Of a DNA stretch of 64,000 nt, positions 1 through 9,041 are shown one piece after another. The position numbers were made by a program, and so were the translations under genes. Source of the DNA: Nitrospirota bacterium. Lineage in GTDB: Bacteria > JACPQY01. The notes under the pieces were generated by a model that saw only the letters and a list, made by a program, of their open reading frames with translations, ran no database searches and had not been told where the DNA came from. The stretch is from assembly GCA_016180645.1 (NCBI GenBank), contig JACPAV010000014.1:18716-82715 (forward strand), in the 5' to 3' direction. Each line of letters begins with the position of its first letter. Within the stretch, counting starts at the first letter, position 1.

Positions 1-576
1 GGCCTCCGGCTGGCGCGCTTCCGGCCGGGCCTCACCGTGCTGGTGATGGGCACGGGCGCCTCGGGGCTGCTGTACGTGAATGTGGCGTTCGTGCTGGGCG
101 CGGGACGAGTCTTTGGCGTGGATCTTTCCCCCATGCGTCTTGAGGCCGCCCGGACCTTCGGCGCGATTTCCACCTTCGAGGCGGAAGATGGCGTGCCGGC
201 CCGCCTCCGCTCGATGAATGAAGGGCGGCTTGCCGACCTTGTGATTCTCTGCGCGGGCGCACCGGAGGCGATCGCCCAGTCGCATCGATGCGTGGAGCGC
301 GGCGGCACGGTCCTCTTCTCGGCGCCATGCAACGGAAATCAGCCGGTCTCCCTGCCGTTCAACGACCTCTTCTGGCGGAACGAAATCACCTTGACGAGCA
401 CGTACGGCAGCGCTCCGGCCGATTCGAACGAGGCTCTCGCGCTGATCCGAAGCGGGCGGCTCCACCTGAAGAACATGATCACCCACCGGCTGGGCCTGGG
501 TGAGATCGGCAAGGGCTTTCGACTGGCACTAGAGGCCCGGGACGCCCTCAAGGTGATGATCGAGCCTCAGCGGTAG
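1..576 (+). CDS. Medium-chain dehydrogenase/reductase, C-terminal part (5' end outside window)
   Basis: The reading frame is open from base 1, so the N-terminal catalytic domain lies upstream of the window. The visible 191 residues begin in the Rossmann domain, with the nucleotide-binding motif GTGASG around residue 18 and an acidic residue (VFGVD) at the end of the second strand, which suggests NAD(H). The remainder follows the pattern of zinc-type alcohol, sorbitol or threonine dehydrogenases (AGAPEAI, ERGGTVLFSAP, then a helix-rich C-terminus). Substrate cannot be told because the zinc-ligand half is missing. It ends 6 bp before an inverted repeat at 582. The family assignment is firm; the substrate is unknown. 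Confidence 0.85.
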   Translation, partial: GLRLARFRPGLTVLVMGTGASGLLYVNVAFVLGAGRVFGVDLSPMRLEAARTFGAISTFEAEDGVPARLRSMNEGRLADLVILCAGAPEAIAQSHRCVERGGTVLFSAPCNGNQPVSLPFNDLFWRNEITLTSTYGSAPADSNEALALIRSGRLHLKNMITHRLGLGEIGKGFRLALEARDALKVMIEPQR

Positions 577-581
577 TCGTT

Positions 582-655
582 GGGGTCAAGTCTTGACTTG
601 ATACTTCTCACCGATCTCGGCAGGACCAAGAAGTGTCAAGTCAAGACTTGACCCC
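582..655. repeat. Inverted repeat GGGGTCAAGTCTTGACTTG...CAAGTCAAGACTTGACCCC
   Basis: A 74-bp palindromic element whose left arm reads GGGGTCAAGTCTTGACTTG and whose right arm is its reverse complement, separated by a short unrelated loop. A related copy lies at 11615-11707. The arms resemble REP-type elements mobilised by RAYT (TnpA-REP) transposases, but no such transposase is in the window. The best available start codon of the next gene (GTG at 633) lies inside the right arm. Confidence 0.85.
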
Positions 656-2699
656 CAGGCGGAGGATCCGCCGGGCCATCGCAGTCGGACTCCTCATCTT
701 TGTCATCCAGTTTGCCCTCTCTCTCGCGTTTCTTGCGAGTCAATCCGTGATGGGGGTCCAGGATCCCCGTTTTGAGGAGCTCTTCAAAAAGTATTTTCTC
801 CTCTCCGCCGCCTGGATGCAGCTCCGGATTCTTGGCGCCTACGTGGCGGTGGGTTTGGTGCTCTCCCTATTCTCCGCCCTGCCGTTCGTGGCCGTTCCGA
901 GCCTGTCCCGGTTGCCCGCGCGCGTGCGAGGGTACGGCTTTCTGGCCATGCTCTCCCTCCTGCACATCGGGTTTCTATGTGGAGATATTCAAGCCCACCC
1001 CCAGAACTATGCGGAGTTTCTTTATGATCGGGGGAGGGGGAGACGACTGCTCCAGATTCTTCTCACGGATCACGGGTTGGGGAACTGGGCGAGGGGATTC
1101 GCCTGGGGTCTGATGGGGGCCTGTGCCCTCGCGGGCTGCGCGGCGCTGTTTCGCCGATGGCCTCGTCGGACCTTGGCGGCGGGCGTGGCCTGTATCCTCG
1201 GGCTTTGGGTTGGATGGAAGGGCGTTGGGATTTCATCGAATTCGGGGCCCAACGTCATCGTGATTGCGGTGGACTCCTTCCGATCCGATCGCCTGTTTTC
1301 GCCGATCACGCCGCGGATCAGTCGACTGGCGGAGGACGGGGTGTCCTTCCTGCGCGCCTATCCCGACGTCGCCCGCACCTTTCCGTCCATGGTGACGATC
1401 CACACCGGCCGCTACGCGCCCCGGCACGGCATCCGGGAAATGTTTCCGACGCAGGAGCAACGGGCCCGCATCGGCACGACGCTCCCGCGGTTCCTTCGCG
1501 ACCACGGCTACGCGACGGCCGTCGTGGCCGACTACGCCGGCGATATTTTCCCCCGCGTCGACCTGGGGTTCGACCATGTGGACTGCCCGGACTTCACCGC
1601 CGAAGTGCTGATGGAACAGCGCTCGCTGGAAACCCACCCACTGCTCCTGCCCTACGTAAGCCATCCGCTTGGCATGAAGTTGTTCCCCGCGCTTCGGGAA
1701 TTCACAAGTCTCAGCGAGCCGGCTGCCCTGGCCGCGCGCGCCGACGGAATGATCGGCCGACTCTCTCGTTCGCAAAAATTCTTCCTGACGATCTTCTTTT
1801 CCTCGCCTCACTTTCCCTATTCGGCGCCGGATCCCTACTACCGGCAGTTCACTGATCCGGCCTACCGGGGGCCGTACAAGTATCACAAGGCCAATCGCAT
1901 CGATCTGGCTGAAGAAACGCTCACGGTGGATGACCGCGCCCAGGTCCGCGGGCTCTACGACGGGGCTCTCTACGCCGCCGATGAAGCGGTGGGCGCATTG
2001 GTGCGGCGAATTCAGGAATCGCCCATCGGGCCGAACACCCTCGTCATCATCACCGCGGACCACGGCGAAAACCTTTATGAGCACGGGTGGATGGGACATG
2101 GCGACGAGTTGTGGAATGAAGAAGGGATTCGAGTCCCGATGGTGTTTCTGGGAGCCGGACTCACGCCGAGAAAAATCAGCGACGATCCCATCTCACTCGC
2201 GAGCTTCACGCCCACACTGGTGGAATGGCTGGGATTCCGGCTGGAGCAGTACGGCCCAACAGACGGAAAGAGTCTGGCGCCGGCGCTCCGCGGCGGGCTT
2301 CCACCGAGTGATCCCATTTATCTTGAGACAGGAGCATGGTTCGTGCCGAAAGGGAGCGCCCGGTTCCACCGCGAGCGCATTCCGTACGCGAGCCTGCTCG
2401 ATTTCACCGAGATGGACGTGGACCACCGTTTCGAGATTGTGGTGCGCCCGGAGTACGAATCGATCATCAACGGCAGCAAGCATCGGGCGATCATGTCAGG
2501 AGACTCTCGACTGGTTTACAAGCCCCTGCGCGGCGGCCCGGAGTATAACTTGCTCCGGATCAAGGGTTATGACGTGGATCCCGGGTTTGATGCCGCGGAG
2601 GGACTCCGACTCCTCCTAGGGCTGAGGAGAATGGCGATGGAGATCGGTGGTGAAACCCTGTTTCACGAATTCCTTGTGGAGAATCCGGATGCTCCGTAG
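633..2699 (+). CDS. Polytopic membrane protein with alkaline phosphatase/sulfatase-fold domain
   Basis: This 688-residue protein has about five hydrophobic segments in residues 15-200, followed by an extracytoplasmic sulfatase-superfamily domain (about 205-600). The first metal site is seen as AVDSFRSD (Asp214) and the second as ITADHGE (Asp476, His477). The catalytic stretch RTFPSMVTIHTGR aligns with the sulfatase signature C/S-x-P-S-R-x4-T-G-R, but Thr249 replaces the formylglycine Cys/Ser and Met replaces Arg. Threonine nucleophiles are known in the phosphoethanolamine- and glycerophosphate-transferase branch (EptA, LtaS, MdoB), so a phospho-transfer role in envelope glycan decoration is inferred. 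The start GTG 633 (or TTG 648) lies in a repeat arm; no other upstream start is available. It overlaps the next gene by 11 bp. Confidence 0.8.
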   Translation: MSSQDLTPRRRIRRAIAVGLLIFVIQFALSLAFLASQSVMGVQDPRFEELFKKYFLLSAAWMQLRILGAYVAVGLVLSLFSALPFVAVPSLSRLPARVRGYGFLAMLSLLHIGFLCGDIQAHPQNYAEFLYDRGRGRRLLQILLTDHGLGNWARGFAWGLMGACALAGCAALFRRWPRRTLAAGVACILGLWVGWKGVGISSNSGPNVIVIAVDSFRSDRLFSPITPRISRLAEDGVSFLRAYPDVARTFPSMVTIHTGRYAPRHGIREMFPTQEQRARIGTTLPRFLRDHGYATAVVADYAGDIFPRVDLGFDHVDCPDFTAEVLMEQRSLETHPLLLPYVSHPLGMKLFPALREFTSLSEPAALAARADGMIGRLSRSQKFFLTIFFSSPHFPYSAPDPYYRQFTDPAYRGPYKYHKANRIDLAEETLTVDDRAQVRGLYDGALYAADEAVGALVRRIQESPIGPNTLVIITADHGENLYEHGWMGHGDELWNEEGIRVPMVFLGAGLTPRKISDDPISLASFTPTLVEWLGFRLEQYGPTDGKSLAPALRGGLPPSDPIYLETGAWFVPKGSARFHRERIPYASLLDFTEMDVDHRFEIVVRPEYESIINGSKHRAIMSGDSRLVYKPLRGGPEYNLLRIKGYDVDPGFDAAEGLRLLLGLRRMAMEIGGETLFHEFLVENPDAP

Positions 2700-5091
2700 T
2701 TTGTTCAAACTGGTCGTCGCCCTGCTGGCGCTGGTGGCGCTCCGGAAGATCGCTTTCGAATTTCCCCACTGGCGGCCCGATGTGCTGGGAGAACTTCCCG
2801 AAGGCCGGCTCTTGAAGCAGGGCGAATTCGAGGTGGCAGAGCGGCTGGCCGAGAAGCACCCCGTTTTGGTGAACTTCGATGAATCAACGGATGTGCGAAT
2901 CCAGTCGGCCTTCAACCTTGGAGTAGCGATGAAGGGGACCGGCCGTCGAGCCGGACAATCTTGGGCCGCCGTCGGGCGGCTTGGTCTCGCTCTCGAATCG
3001 ATGCCCGTGGTTCTCGTTCCTCCGGGCGGTGTGGTGGCGTACCAGGTTGTCCTGCCCCCAAAGGCCGCCTTTGAAACGCACGTCGCGTCCTGGTTTCCCG
3101 ATAGCGACTCGGCACGGCTCCTGCGGTTCAGACTGGACGTTATCTCTGAGGGGAGCGCTACCACGGTGATGGACGAATCGGGGCCCTCCCACCACCCTCC
3201 GCATTCTTCCCTCCTCTCGCGGGGCTTGGCCGCGATTGAAAAGTGGTTCGCGCGGGGTGCGCGACCGAAGCGGTGGCTGTTCAAGAGGGTGGAGACGGAT
3301 CTTTCTCGATGGAGCGGTCGGTCTGTCATCCTGCGATTTCGAGTGGAGGGGGAAGGACGGGATTCCGCCGGCGTCGGCCTGTGGGGCGCACCGATCGTGA
3401 TCGGAGAGCGGACCGCCCCGAAACCGAATCTCCTCTTTCTGGTGATCGACGGACTCAGCCCCCAATTCACCGACTGCCTGGAAGACCGCCCTTGGACGGA
3501 CACTCCGGTCATTGCCGAACTATGCCGGAGTGGAGAGGTGGTGAGGCGGATGTACACGGCGGCGAACGGAACGAGGGCGAGCGTGGCTGCGCTTGCGTAT
3601 GGTGTCCGCGCCTCCGATCTTCTGCTGCCGATTTACGACCGCGAAATCCCGGACCGTGTGCGCCGGCTCCGCGCTTGGGGGCCGCCGTCGATCTTCGAAC
3701 AGTTGGCGGAGCGGGGATATCGGACCGCCGGCATCCACGACAATATCTTTGCCGTTGAAACCCACGAGGCGGGCTACGATCTCGGCATCGAGGAGAGCTA
3801 CATCGTGCACGGCACGATGCAAGACACGCCGAACATCGTGCATCTTGCATCGAACTGGATCCGGAACCACCGCGGATTGCCTTTCGCTATGTACGTTCAC
3901 GTGGATGTGACGCACGACTTGTTCAAAGTTCCGCCGATTCGCGACATGGCCGCGACGCTGGTCCACGCGCCGAGCTCCGTATTCAAAGCCTTCCGATATG
4001 CCTCAGGAGCCCACTACAGCGATCGCGTGGCCGGGTGGTTGCGGGATCTCCTGAAAGAGGAAGGGCTGGAGGACGATACGATTTTCGTCGTCCTCTCGGA
4101 CCACGGCAACATTTTCAGCCGGGACAAGAAGCGTTCGTATTTCTCGAAGCGCGATGGCCGATGGCAGTGGAGCGATCCGTATGGGTGGCACGGAGGAACG
4201 ACGTATGAAGACGACCTCCGCGTGCTGTGGGTCCTGAATGGACCGGGCGTGAAGCCGGGGGAGCGTGAATTCGGGTGGCTGCCCGAGGAGGCGGGGAAAT
4301 GGGCGCGAGCGGCGGGCGACGACCTGCCCGATCCCGCTGAATCTTTCACCGATTCCTGCCGGCCGATTGACATGCAAATGGGGGAGGCATGGGTGTGTCC
4401 CGACTCGCTGAAGTTCGTTCGTTTTGCAGAAGGAATTCGGGTCAAAGGGGATGGCCCCGAGCGCCGCGCGGTGGATGAGGCGTGGCGAGTTTCGGATGAT
4501 TTCCGTGAACACGTGCTTTCGGGAGCCGACAGCGAAGAGGCGTTTCGCCGAAATCCGCATCCCAATACCCATTCACCGCGAGGATGGGTGCTGAGGATAC
4601 CCCCAAGTTCCTCGATCGATGGGCGCGTGGATTGGGAGCGGGGGGGGGGGCCGTCCGGGAAGAAGACAACAGCCGCGTCTCCTTCGTTGCCCGTCGTGGC
4701 GTCGGACGAATCGCTCGGATGCACGATTCAAGAACTGACCCCAAGCGGGATGGCATTACGGGCGAGGACGCAAACGGAATGGTGCGAATTCTATTTTGAA
4801 TCCCCCGAAACCCGGATCCACCTGGACTTGAGCGAAAATGGGCAAGAAGTGAAAACGCTTTCGCTCGGCCCGTTGGGAGTAATCGAGAAGGGGTCTCGTT
4901 TTGAATTCGACTCGTCGAAAGCCCCGCTCCTGACAGCGGGCAAAGGGATGCCCTCGGTCTTTCTCACCGAGTTCCCCGTCCTCTTCATCACCGGGCGGCG
5001 AACGTGGGCCTATTCGAACCTTCCGACGAATCTGAGTCGCCAGACCCCCGAGGTCGTCCAGATCATGAAGGATTGGGGCTATCTCAAGTGA
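2689..5091 (+). CDS. Membrane-anchored sulfatase-fold protein
   Basis: The start ATG 2689 is preceded by TGGAG and is preferred to an in-frame GTG at 2647; the product is 800 residues. An N-terminal hydrophobic segment (about residues 5-20, LVVALLALVAL) anchors a large extracytoplasmic region. Residues 245-560 have the alkaline-phosphatase/sulfatase fold: LLFLVIDGLS supplies the first metal ligand and VVLSDHGN (Asp471) the second. The nucleophile region reads NGTRASVAAL, so Thr295 occupies the usual Cys/Ser position, as in the upstream gene. About 230 residues before and 230 after this domain have no recognised family. The 11-bp overlap with the upstream homologue implies co-translation and a shared pathway, probably modification of a surface glycan. 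Confidence 0.75.
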   Translation: MLRSLFKLVVALLALVALRKIAFEFPHWRPDVLGELPEGRLLKQGEFEVAERLAEKHPVLVNFDESTDVRIQSAFNLGVAMKGTGRRAGQSWAAVGRLGLALESMPVVLVPPGGVVAYQVVLPPKAAFETHVASWFPDSDSARLLRFRLDVISEGSATTVMDESGPSHHPPHSSLLSRGLAAIEKWFARGARPKRWLFKRVETDLSRWSGRSVILRFRVEGEGRDSAGVGLWGAPIVIGERTAPKPNLLFLVIDGLSPQFTDCLEDRPWTDTPVIAELCRSGEVVRRMYTAANGTRASVAALAYGVRASDLLLPIYDREIPDRVRRLRAWGPPSIFEQLAERGYRTAGIHDNIFAVETHEAGYDLGIEESYIVHGTMQDTPNIVHLASNWIRNHRGLPFAMYVHVDVTHDLFKVPPIRDMAATLVHAPSSVFKAFRYASGAHYSDRVAGWLRDLLKEEGLEDDTIFVVLSDHGNIFSRDKKRSYFSKRDGRWQWSDPYGWHGGTTYEDDLRVLWVLNGPGVKPGEREFGWLPEEAGKWARAAGDDLPDPAESFTDSCRPIDMQMGEAWVCPDSLKFVRFAEGIRVKGDGPERRAVDEAWRVSDDFREHVLSGADSEEAFRRNPHPNTHSPRGWVLRIPPSSSIDGRVDWERGGGPSGKKTTAASPSLPVVASDESLGCTIQELTPSGMALRARTQTEWCEFYFESPETRIHLDLSENGQEVKTLSLGPLGVIEKGSRFEFDSSKAPLLTAGKGMPSVFLTEFPVLFITGRRTWAYSNLPTNLSRQTPEVVQIMKDWGYLK

Positions 5092-5126
5092 CAGCTTGCT
5101 TGGAGCCGACCTCCGGACTGGGTTGT

Positions 5127-5214
5127 GTTCCGGGCCGGAACCCGGTAGCCGCGGGCTTTAGCCCGCGTCTAGTACGCAGCCTGAAGGCTGCGGCTACCCG
5201 GAACGGCCTGGAAC
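5127..5214. repeat. Double-hairpin element with ~24-bp terminal inverted repeats
   Basis: The core 5145-5197 runs from GTAG to CTAC and contains two hairpins: GCGGGC-TTTA-GCCCGC and CGCAGCC-TGAA-GGCTGCG. It is flanked by imperfect terminal inverted repeats GTTCCRGGCCG...GGTAGCC. It fills the 127-bp gap between the sulfatase-fold gene and the lipoate-ligase-like gene and ends 5 bp before the latter. It has the same layout as cores at 24576, 48212, 48971, 51862, 56017 and 57439. Confidence 0.85.
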
Positions 5215-5218
5215 AGGG

Positions 5219-6322
5219 ATGGAATTCGGGTGTGGATCGAACAAGAAGAAGGGTAGTGGTAGAAGGGCGTGGAGCGTGAGAGCGAATTTCCATTGGGCGG
5301 GAGGGAGCGAGGCCGCCGACGTCGTTGCCCGCGAGCGAGCACTGCTCTCGGGAATGGGATCGGGCGAGATCGAACCGGTTCCTTGGATGGTCTGCTCCGC
5401 CTTCCGTTCGGAGTTCGTTGCGGCAGGCGCGTATCAACGGCACGATTCCGCTCTGAACCTCGATGCGTGCGCCCGCATGAAAACTCCGATCATGACGCGA
5501 TGGACCGGCGGGATCTCCACGCGATGGGGCCCCGGCGTCCTTCACATGGCTCTGTTTCTTCCGAACGCTTCGGCATGGACGGAAACACCCATGGATCGCA
5601 TCATCAACCGATACGTGAGAGGCATTCTGTCAGGCCTTGGATCAATGGGACTGGAAGCGGCTTATAACGGAAAGGAATTCCTCTGGGCGAACGGGAAACA
5701 CATCGGGTATCTCTCGTTCGAGGTCGCCCCCGGTGGCGCCGTGTTGTTCGAGTGTTTGCTGGCCATGACAGGCCCGTGGGTCTTGCCGAAAGAGTTCCTC
5801 GCCTACCCGGCCGGTGAATCGTATCTGAGCGGAGGATTCCCTTCCGCCTGTCTCAAGGAATTCGACCTGGAGGCCCTCGCGCCGGACGTCCTGGCCCGGA
5901 AGTTGGCGGAAGGTTTTGAACGTCGATTCGGGGTTTCATTCGAGGAGGCGAAAGCGCCCGTCTCATCCGCTCCTGCGGTCGAGGAGGCCCCTCGAAGGAC
6001 CGATGATCGCTTGCGGAGGGGTGGAGTGGGCCGGGCGAGATCCCGAGTCAGCATCGGGTTTCTTGAAGTCTACGCGTCCATCGAGAACGAACGGTTCTCG
6101 GACTTGGAGGTGTGTGGGGATTTTCTCGCCGATTCAGATGGAATCCGGCGACTGCGTGAAGGTCTGCTTGGCCGGGGAATTCGCAACGACGACGTCGAAG
6201 GTGTGGTCCGCTCGATTTTCGATCAGAAGAAGCACGTCCTCCTCGGGGCGCGGTTGGCGGAACTGACCTCGACCATTTTGGCGGCTGGGGAAGCTGCGAC
6301 CGAATCGAAGTTGCACCCATGA
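5219..6322 (+). CDS. Lipoate-protein ligase A-like protein (divergent)
   Basis: The 367-residue product resembles the BPL/LplA/LipB fold. TRWTGG (residues 93-98) corresponds to the RR-x-S-G-G-G lipoyl-AMP loop, NGKHIGYLS (158-166) to the G-K-K-I-S-G motif, and residues 285-350 (FLEVYASIENERFSDLEVCGDF) to the C-terminal LplA domain that ends in a leucine-rich helix. The lysine that contacts the lipoyl-adenylate in LplA is replaced by His161, so classical lipoate ligation is doubtful. GTG at 5276 (residue 20) is an alternative start. The stop overlaps the ATG of the glycosyltransferase (ATGA), tying it to the glycan locus. An acyl- or biotinyl-type transfer role, or a non-catalytic role, remains open. 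Confidence 0.65.
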   Translation: MEFGCGSNKKKGSGRRAWSVRANFHWAGGSEAADVVARERALLSGMGSGEIEPVPWMVCSAFRSEFVAAGAYQRHDSALNLDACARMKTPIMTRWTGGISTRWGPGVLHMALFLPNASAWTETPMDRIINRYVRGILSGLGSMGLEAAYNGKEFLWANGKHIGYLSFEVAPGGAVLFECLLAMTGPWVLPKEFLAYPAGESYLSGGFPSACLKEFDLEALAPDVLARKLAEGFERRFGVSFEEAKAPVSSAPAVEEAPRRTDDRLRRGGVGRARSRVSIGFLEVYASIENERFSDLEVCGDFLADSDGIRRLREGLLGRGIRNDDVEGVVRSIFDQKKHVLLGARLAELTSTILAAGEAATESKLHP

Positions 6323-7458
6323 AGATCGCCGTTGACCTCAAAGCCGTGGCGCGCGAAACGATGGGCATCGGTGTCTATGCAATGGAGTTGGCCCGTCGAT
6401 TTCCTGCCCTGGCCCCGGCGCATCGACTCACGTATCTCGTCCGATCAAACGATATCTTCGAGGTGGCCGAATGGAATCGCTCCGTGCGATTCATCGCCGC
6501 CCCTCCCGCTCTCCGGAGCAAGACGGGTTTCATCGCGTGGGAGCATTTCTTGATGCCGGGCGACTTCGAGCGATTCGAGGCCGACGTCGTCTTTTTCCCG
6601 GAGACGGTGGTTCCGATCCGACGCTTCGACGCGCCCGCCGTCGTGACGGTCCACGATCTGGCCTACGCCGAAGCCGGTGAAACCCTGACGATGTCGAAGA
6701 GGCTTTATAAGGCGTGGTCTGCACGTCACGCCTCGCGCCGGGCAGCCCGCTTTATTGCCGATTCAGCCTACACGGCCGAGAGCATGGAACGCGTCCTCGG
6801 AATCCGGCGACAGCGGATCACGGTCGTTCCGCTCGGGGTGGACCCGGCCGTGTTTCGTCCTGTTCGGGATCCGGATCGTCGGCACTTGCTTTGGGACCGC
6901 GTCGGAATTGGCAATGCCCCATACCTCCTATACGCGGGAAACATCAACCCGAAGAAGAACATCGGCGTTCTGATCGACGCGTTTCGGGAAGTCCGGAAAG
7001 AGTGGGGGAAAGACCTTCGGCTCGTCTTTTCCGGAAAAGTGGGCTGGAAGTTGGACGAGATCGCACCCTGGATGACGGGGGAATGGAAGGATGGGATTCG
7101 GCACGTGGGATTTCTCTCGCGAGAGGAGTTGGTGAGGCTCTACTCGGAAGCGGCGACGTTTGTGTATCCGAGCAGCCATGAAGGATTTGGTCTGCCGCTG
7201 GCGGAGGCGATGGCCTGCGGGTGTCCCGTCGTTTCGACACGGCGGACGTCCATTCCCGAAGTGGTGGGAGAGGCAGGAATTCTGCTGGACGAAATGTCAT
7301 CGGCCACGCTCAGCGCCGCCATTCTTCGTCTCCTCCGGGATCCGGGACTTCGCTCCGATCTCGTCGGGCGTGGCCTCGAACGCGCCCGCGCCTTTTCCTG
7401 GGATCGCGCAGCGCGGCTGACTCTGGACGTGCTGGAAGAAACGGCGCGAACGACCTGA
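6319..7458 (+). CDS. Glycosyltransferase family 4
   Basis: A 379-residue GT-B fold enzyme. The N-terminal half starts MKIAVDLKAV with the glycine-rich GIGVYAMELAR acceptor loop. The C-terminal half has the GT4 donor-binding elements YLLYAGNINPKKN, HVGFLSREELV and the E-x7-E motif EGFGLPLAEAM, followed by ACGCPVVST and SIPEVVGEAG. It should transfer a hexose or related sugar from a nucleotide-sugar on the cytoplasmic face of the membrane. It overlaps the preceding lipoate-ligase-like gene by 4 bp and converges on the flippase gene with 8 bp between stops, so 633-7458 looks like one operon. Donor and acceptor cannot be deduced. Confidence 0.9.
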   Translation: MKIAVDLKAVARETMGIGVYAMELARRFPALAPAHRLTYLVRSNDIFEVAEWNRSVRFIAAPPALRSKTGFIAWEHFLMPGDFERFEADVVFFPETVVPIRRFDAPAVVTVHDLAYAEAGETLTMSKRLYKAWSARHASRRAARFIADSAYTAESMERVLGIRRQRITVVPLGVDPAVFRPVRDPDRRHLLWDRVGIGNAPYLLYAGNINPKKNIGVLIDAFREVRKEWGKDLRLVFSGKVGWKLDEIAPWMTGEWKDGIRHVGFLSREELVRLYSEAATFVYPSSHEGFGLPLAEAMACGCPVVSTRRTSIPEVVGEAGILLDEMSSATLSAAILRLLRDPGLRSDLVGRGLERARAFSWDRAARLTLDVLEETARTT

Positions 7459-7466
7459 ACTTTCCG

Positions 7467-9041
7467 CTACGCGCGGCCCAAGTTCTTCACGCTTCGCAGG
7501 AGGTCTCGCGTCCACGCCTTTGTCATGAAGGCGAGAGCGAGGAAGAGGGCCAGGGAGGCTAGTGCGCCGCCGAATCGCCACAGCGGTTCGGCTTGGGAGA
7601 GCGAAAGGCCCAGACCCGCGGTCATCGGGATTCCGGCCACCAGGATTCTGGAGATGTTCACGCCATCCAAGAGTTCCCACGCCCGCGTCCGGATCGCGCG
7701 GGCCACGAGGATCAGAGTCAGAACGGCCATCAAGGCGTACGAGATCAGCCCCGCCGCGGCCGAGCCGCTCAATCCCCACACGGGAATCAGGAGAAGGTTC
7801 AGGCCGACGTTCAGCAGGGAGCCGACACCGATGGGGATGGATGCTTGGAACGGCCGATTCGTCGCTAGAAGAATGTTTCCCGTAAGTTGGGCGACGCTGT
7901 GCAAGAGGCACCCGGCGAGCAGGATGCGGAGCGCCGGGGTGGCCTGCCGGAAATCGTCTCCAAACCATCCCATGATGACATCTGAAAATCCGATCCCCGC
8001 GAGCATGATGGGCCAGCCCAGTAGGACGAGGTAGCGGTGGGTATCGCGGTAGGTCTTGAGAACCTGATGGCTCTCCCCGCGGTGCCAGAGCCCCGAGAGG
8101 GAGGAGAAAAGCATCTGGGCGGGCAATCTCGTAATCATGTCGAACACTTTGAAAACCGAGTAGGCGCTGGCGTAGTAGCCCAGTTGCTCCACCGTGAGCA
8201 GGAGGGGGATGATCAGGCGGTCGGCGTATTCAATGACGATTTCCGAAAGCTGCTGCGGCAGCGCGCGCGCGTTGTAACTGATCACGGAGCGGGAAGAAGG
8301 AATTGACCCGCCCGCCTCGGTGGTGCGTCGTCGGTATTCAAGCCATACGAAAATCCCGCCACCAATGAACGCGCAGAACGGGAAAAACACTTTGTACATC
8401 GCAGCCGATTGGGCCGATCGACCCAGAAGCCAGGGAAGCGCGAAGACGAAACCCAGCGTGAGATACTGCGCCGCGGTTTCCGCGCGGAAAAAGAATTTCA
8501 TCCGTTGCGTGGCGCGGAAACGGCATTGGGCGAACTGCCAACTGTGCTCCAGGAACGCCGCGGCGAGAACGAGCGGGATCAGCGCCTTCCACAGTGATCC
8601 CTGACCGTACGCACGATCGAGAACGATCGCCGACATCGGTATCAACACCGCCGAGGAAAGCGCCATCATCCAGATGGATGTCCGGTAGGTTTTCCAGAAG
8701 AGCGACCAGCCGCGCGAGCTGTCCGGCGGATAGGCGGTGAGGGCATGGGCGAGCCCCGCCCCTCCCGTCAACCGGGAGACATAGGCCAGGAGGCCCGAGA
8801 AAAAGAGGAGCAGGGTGACCTGTCCCACCACCTCCGCCCCGAAAAGGCGGGCGAGCGCGACATTGATTCCAACGACGGCCGGGAACGGGATGATCCGTGC
8901 CATCGTGTTGTAGACGACGGCCGAGACGAGTTGCCTGGAAACAGTGGAAGGCGGGGGCCCCCCACTGCCCGAAAAGGGACGCGGAGCGGACTCGGAGCCT
9001 GTCGGCTCGCTCGGCGAGCCGGATTCAGGTGGTGGGGTCAA
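7467..9041 (-). CDS. Polysaccharide/lipid-linked sugar flippase (MOP superfamily)
   Basis: The 524-residue product has a polar, proline-rich 35-residue N-terminus followed by 12-14 hydrophobic segments typical of Wzx/MurJ-like transporters of the multidrug/oligosaccharidyl-lipid/polysaccharide superfamily, including LTGGAGLAHALTAY, YADRLIIPLLL and YYASAYSVFKVFDM. The start is TTG 9041, overlapping the TGA of the upstream glycosyltransferase (TTGA); a later start near the first membrane segment is possible. It lies last in a leftward operon flippase-GT4-flippase-like order, implying export of undecaprenyl- or lipid-linked glycan. It is the second flippase in 4 kb, so either two glycans are exported or one gene serves a different chain. 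Confidence 0.85.
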   Translation of the reverse strand: MTPPPESGSPSEPTGSESAPRPFSGSGGPPPSTVSRQLVSAVVYNTMARIIPFPAVVGINVALARLFGAEVVGQVTLLLFFSGLLAYVSRLTGGAGLAHALTAYPPDSSRGWSLFWKTYRTSIWMMALSSAVLIPMSAIVLDRAYGQGSLWKALIPLVLAAAFLEHSWQFAQCRFRATQRMKFFFRAETAAQYLTLGFVFALPWLLGRSAQSAAMYKVFFPFCAFIGGGIFVWLEYRRRTTEAGGSIPSSRSVISYNARALPQQLSEIVIEYADRLIIPLLLTVEQLGYYASAYSVFKVFDMITRLPAQMLFSSLSGLWHRGESHQVLKTYRDTHRYLVLLGWPIMLAGIGFSDVIMGWFGDDFRQATPALRILLAGCLLHSVAQLTGNILLATNRPFQASIPIGVGSLLNVGLNLLLIPVWGLSGSAAAGLISYALMAVLTLILVARAIRTRAWELLDGVNISRILVAGIPMTAGLGLSLSQAEPLWRFGGALASLALFLALAFMTKAWTRDLLRSVKNLGRA

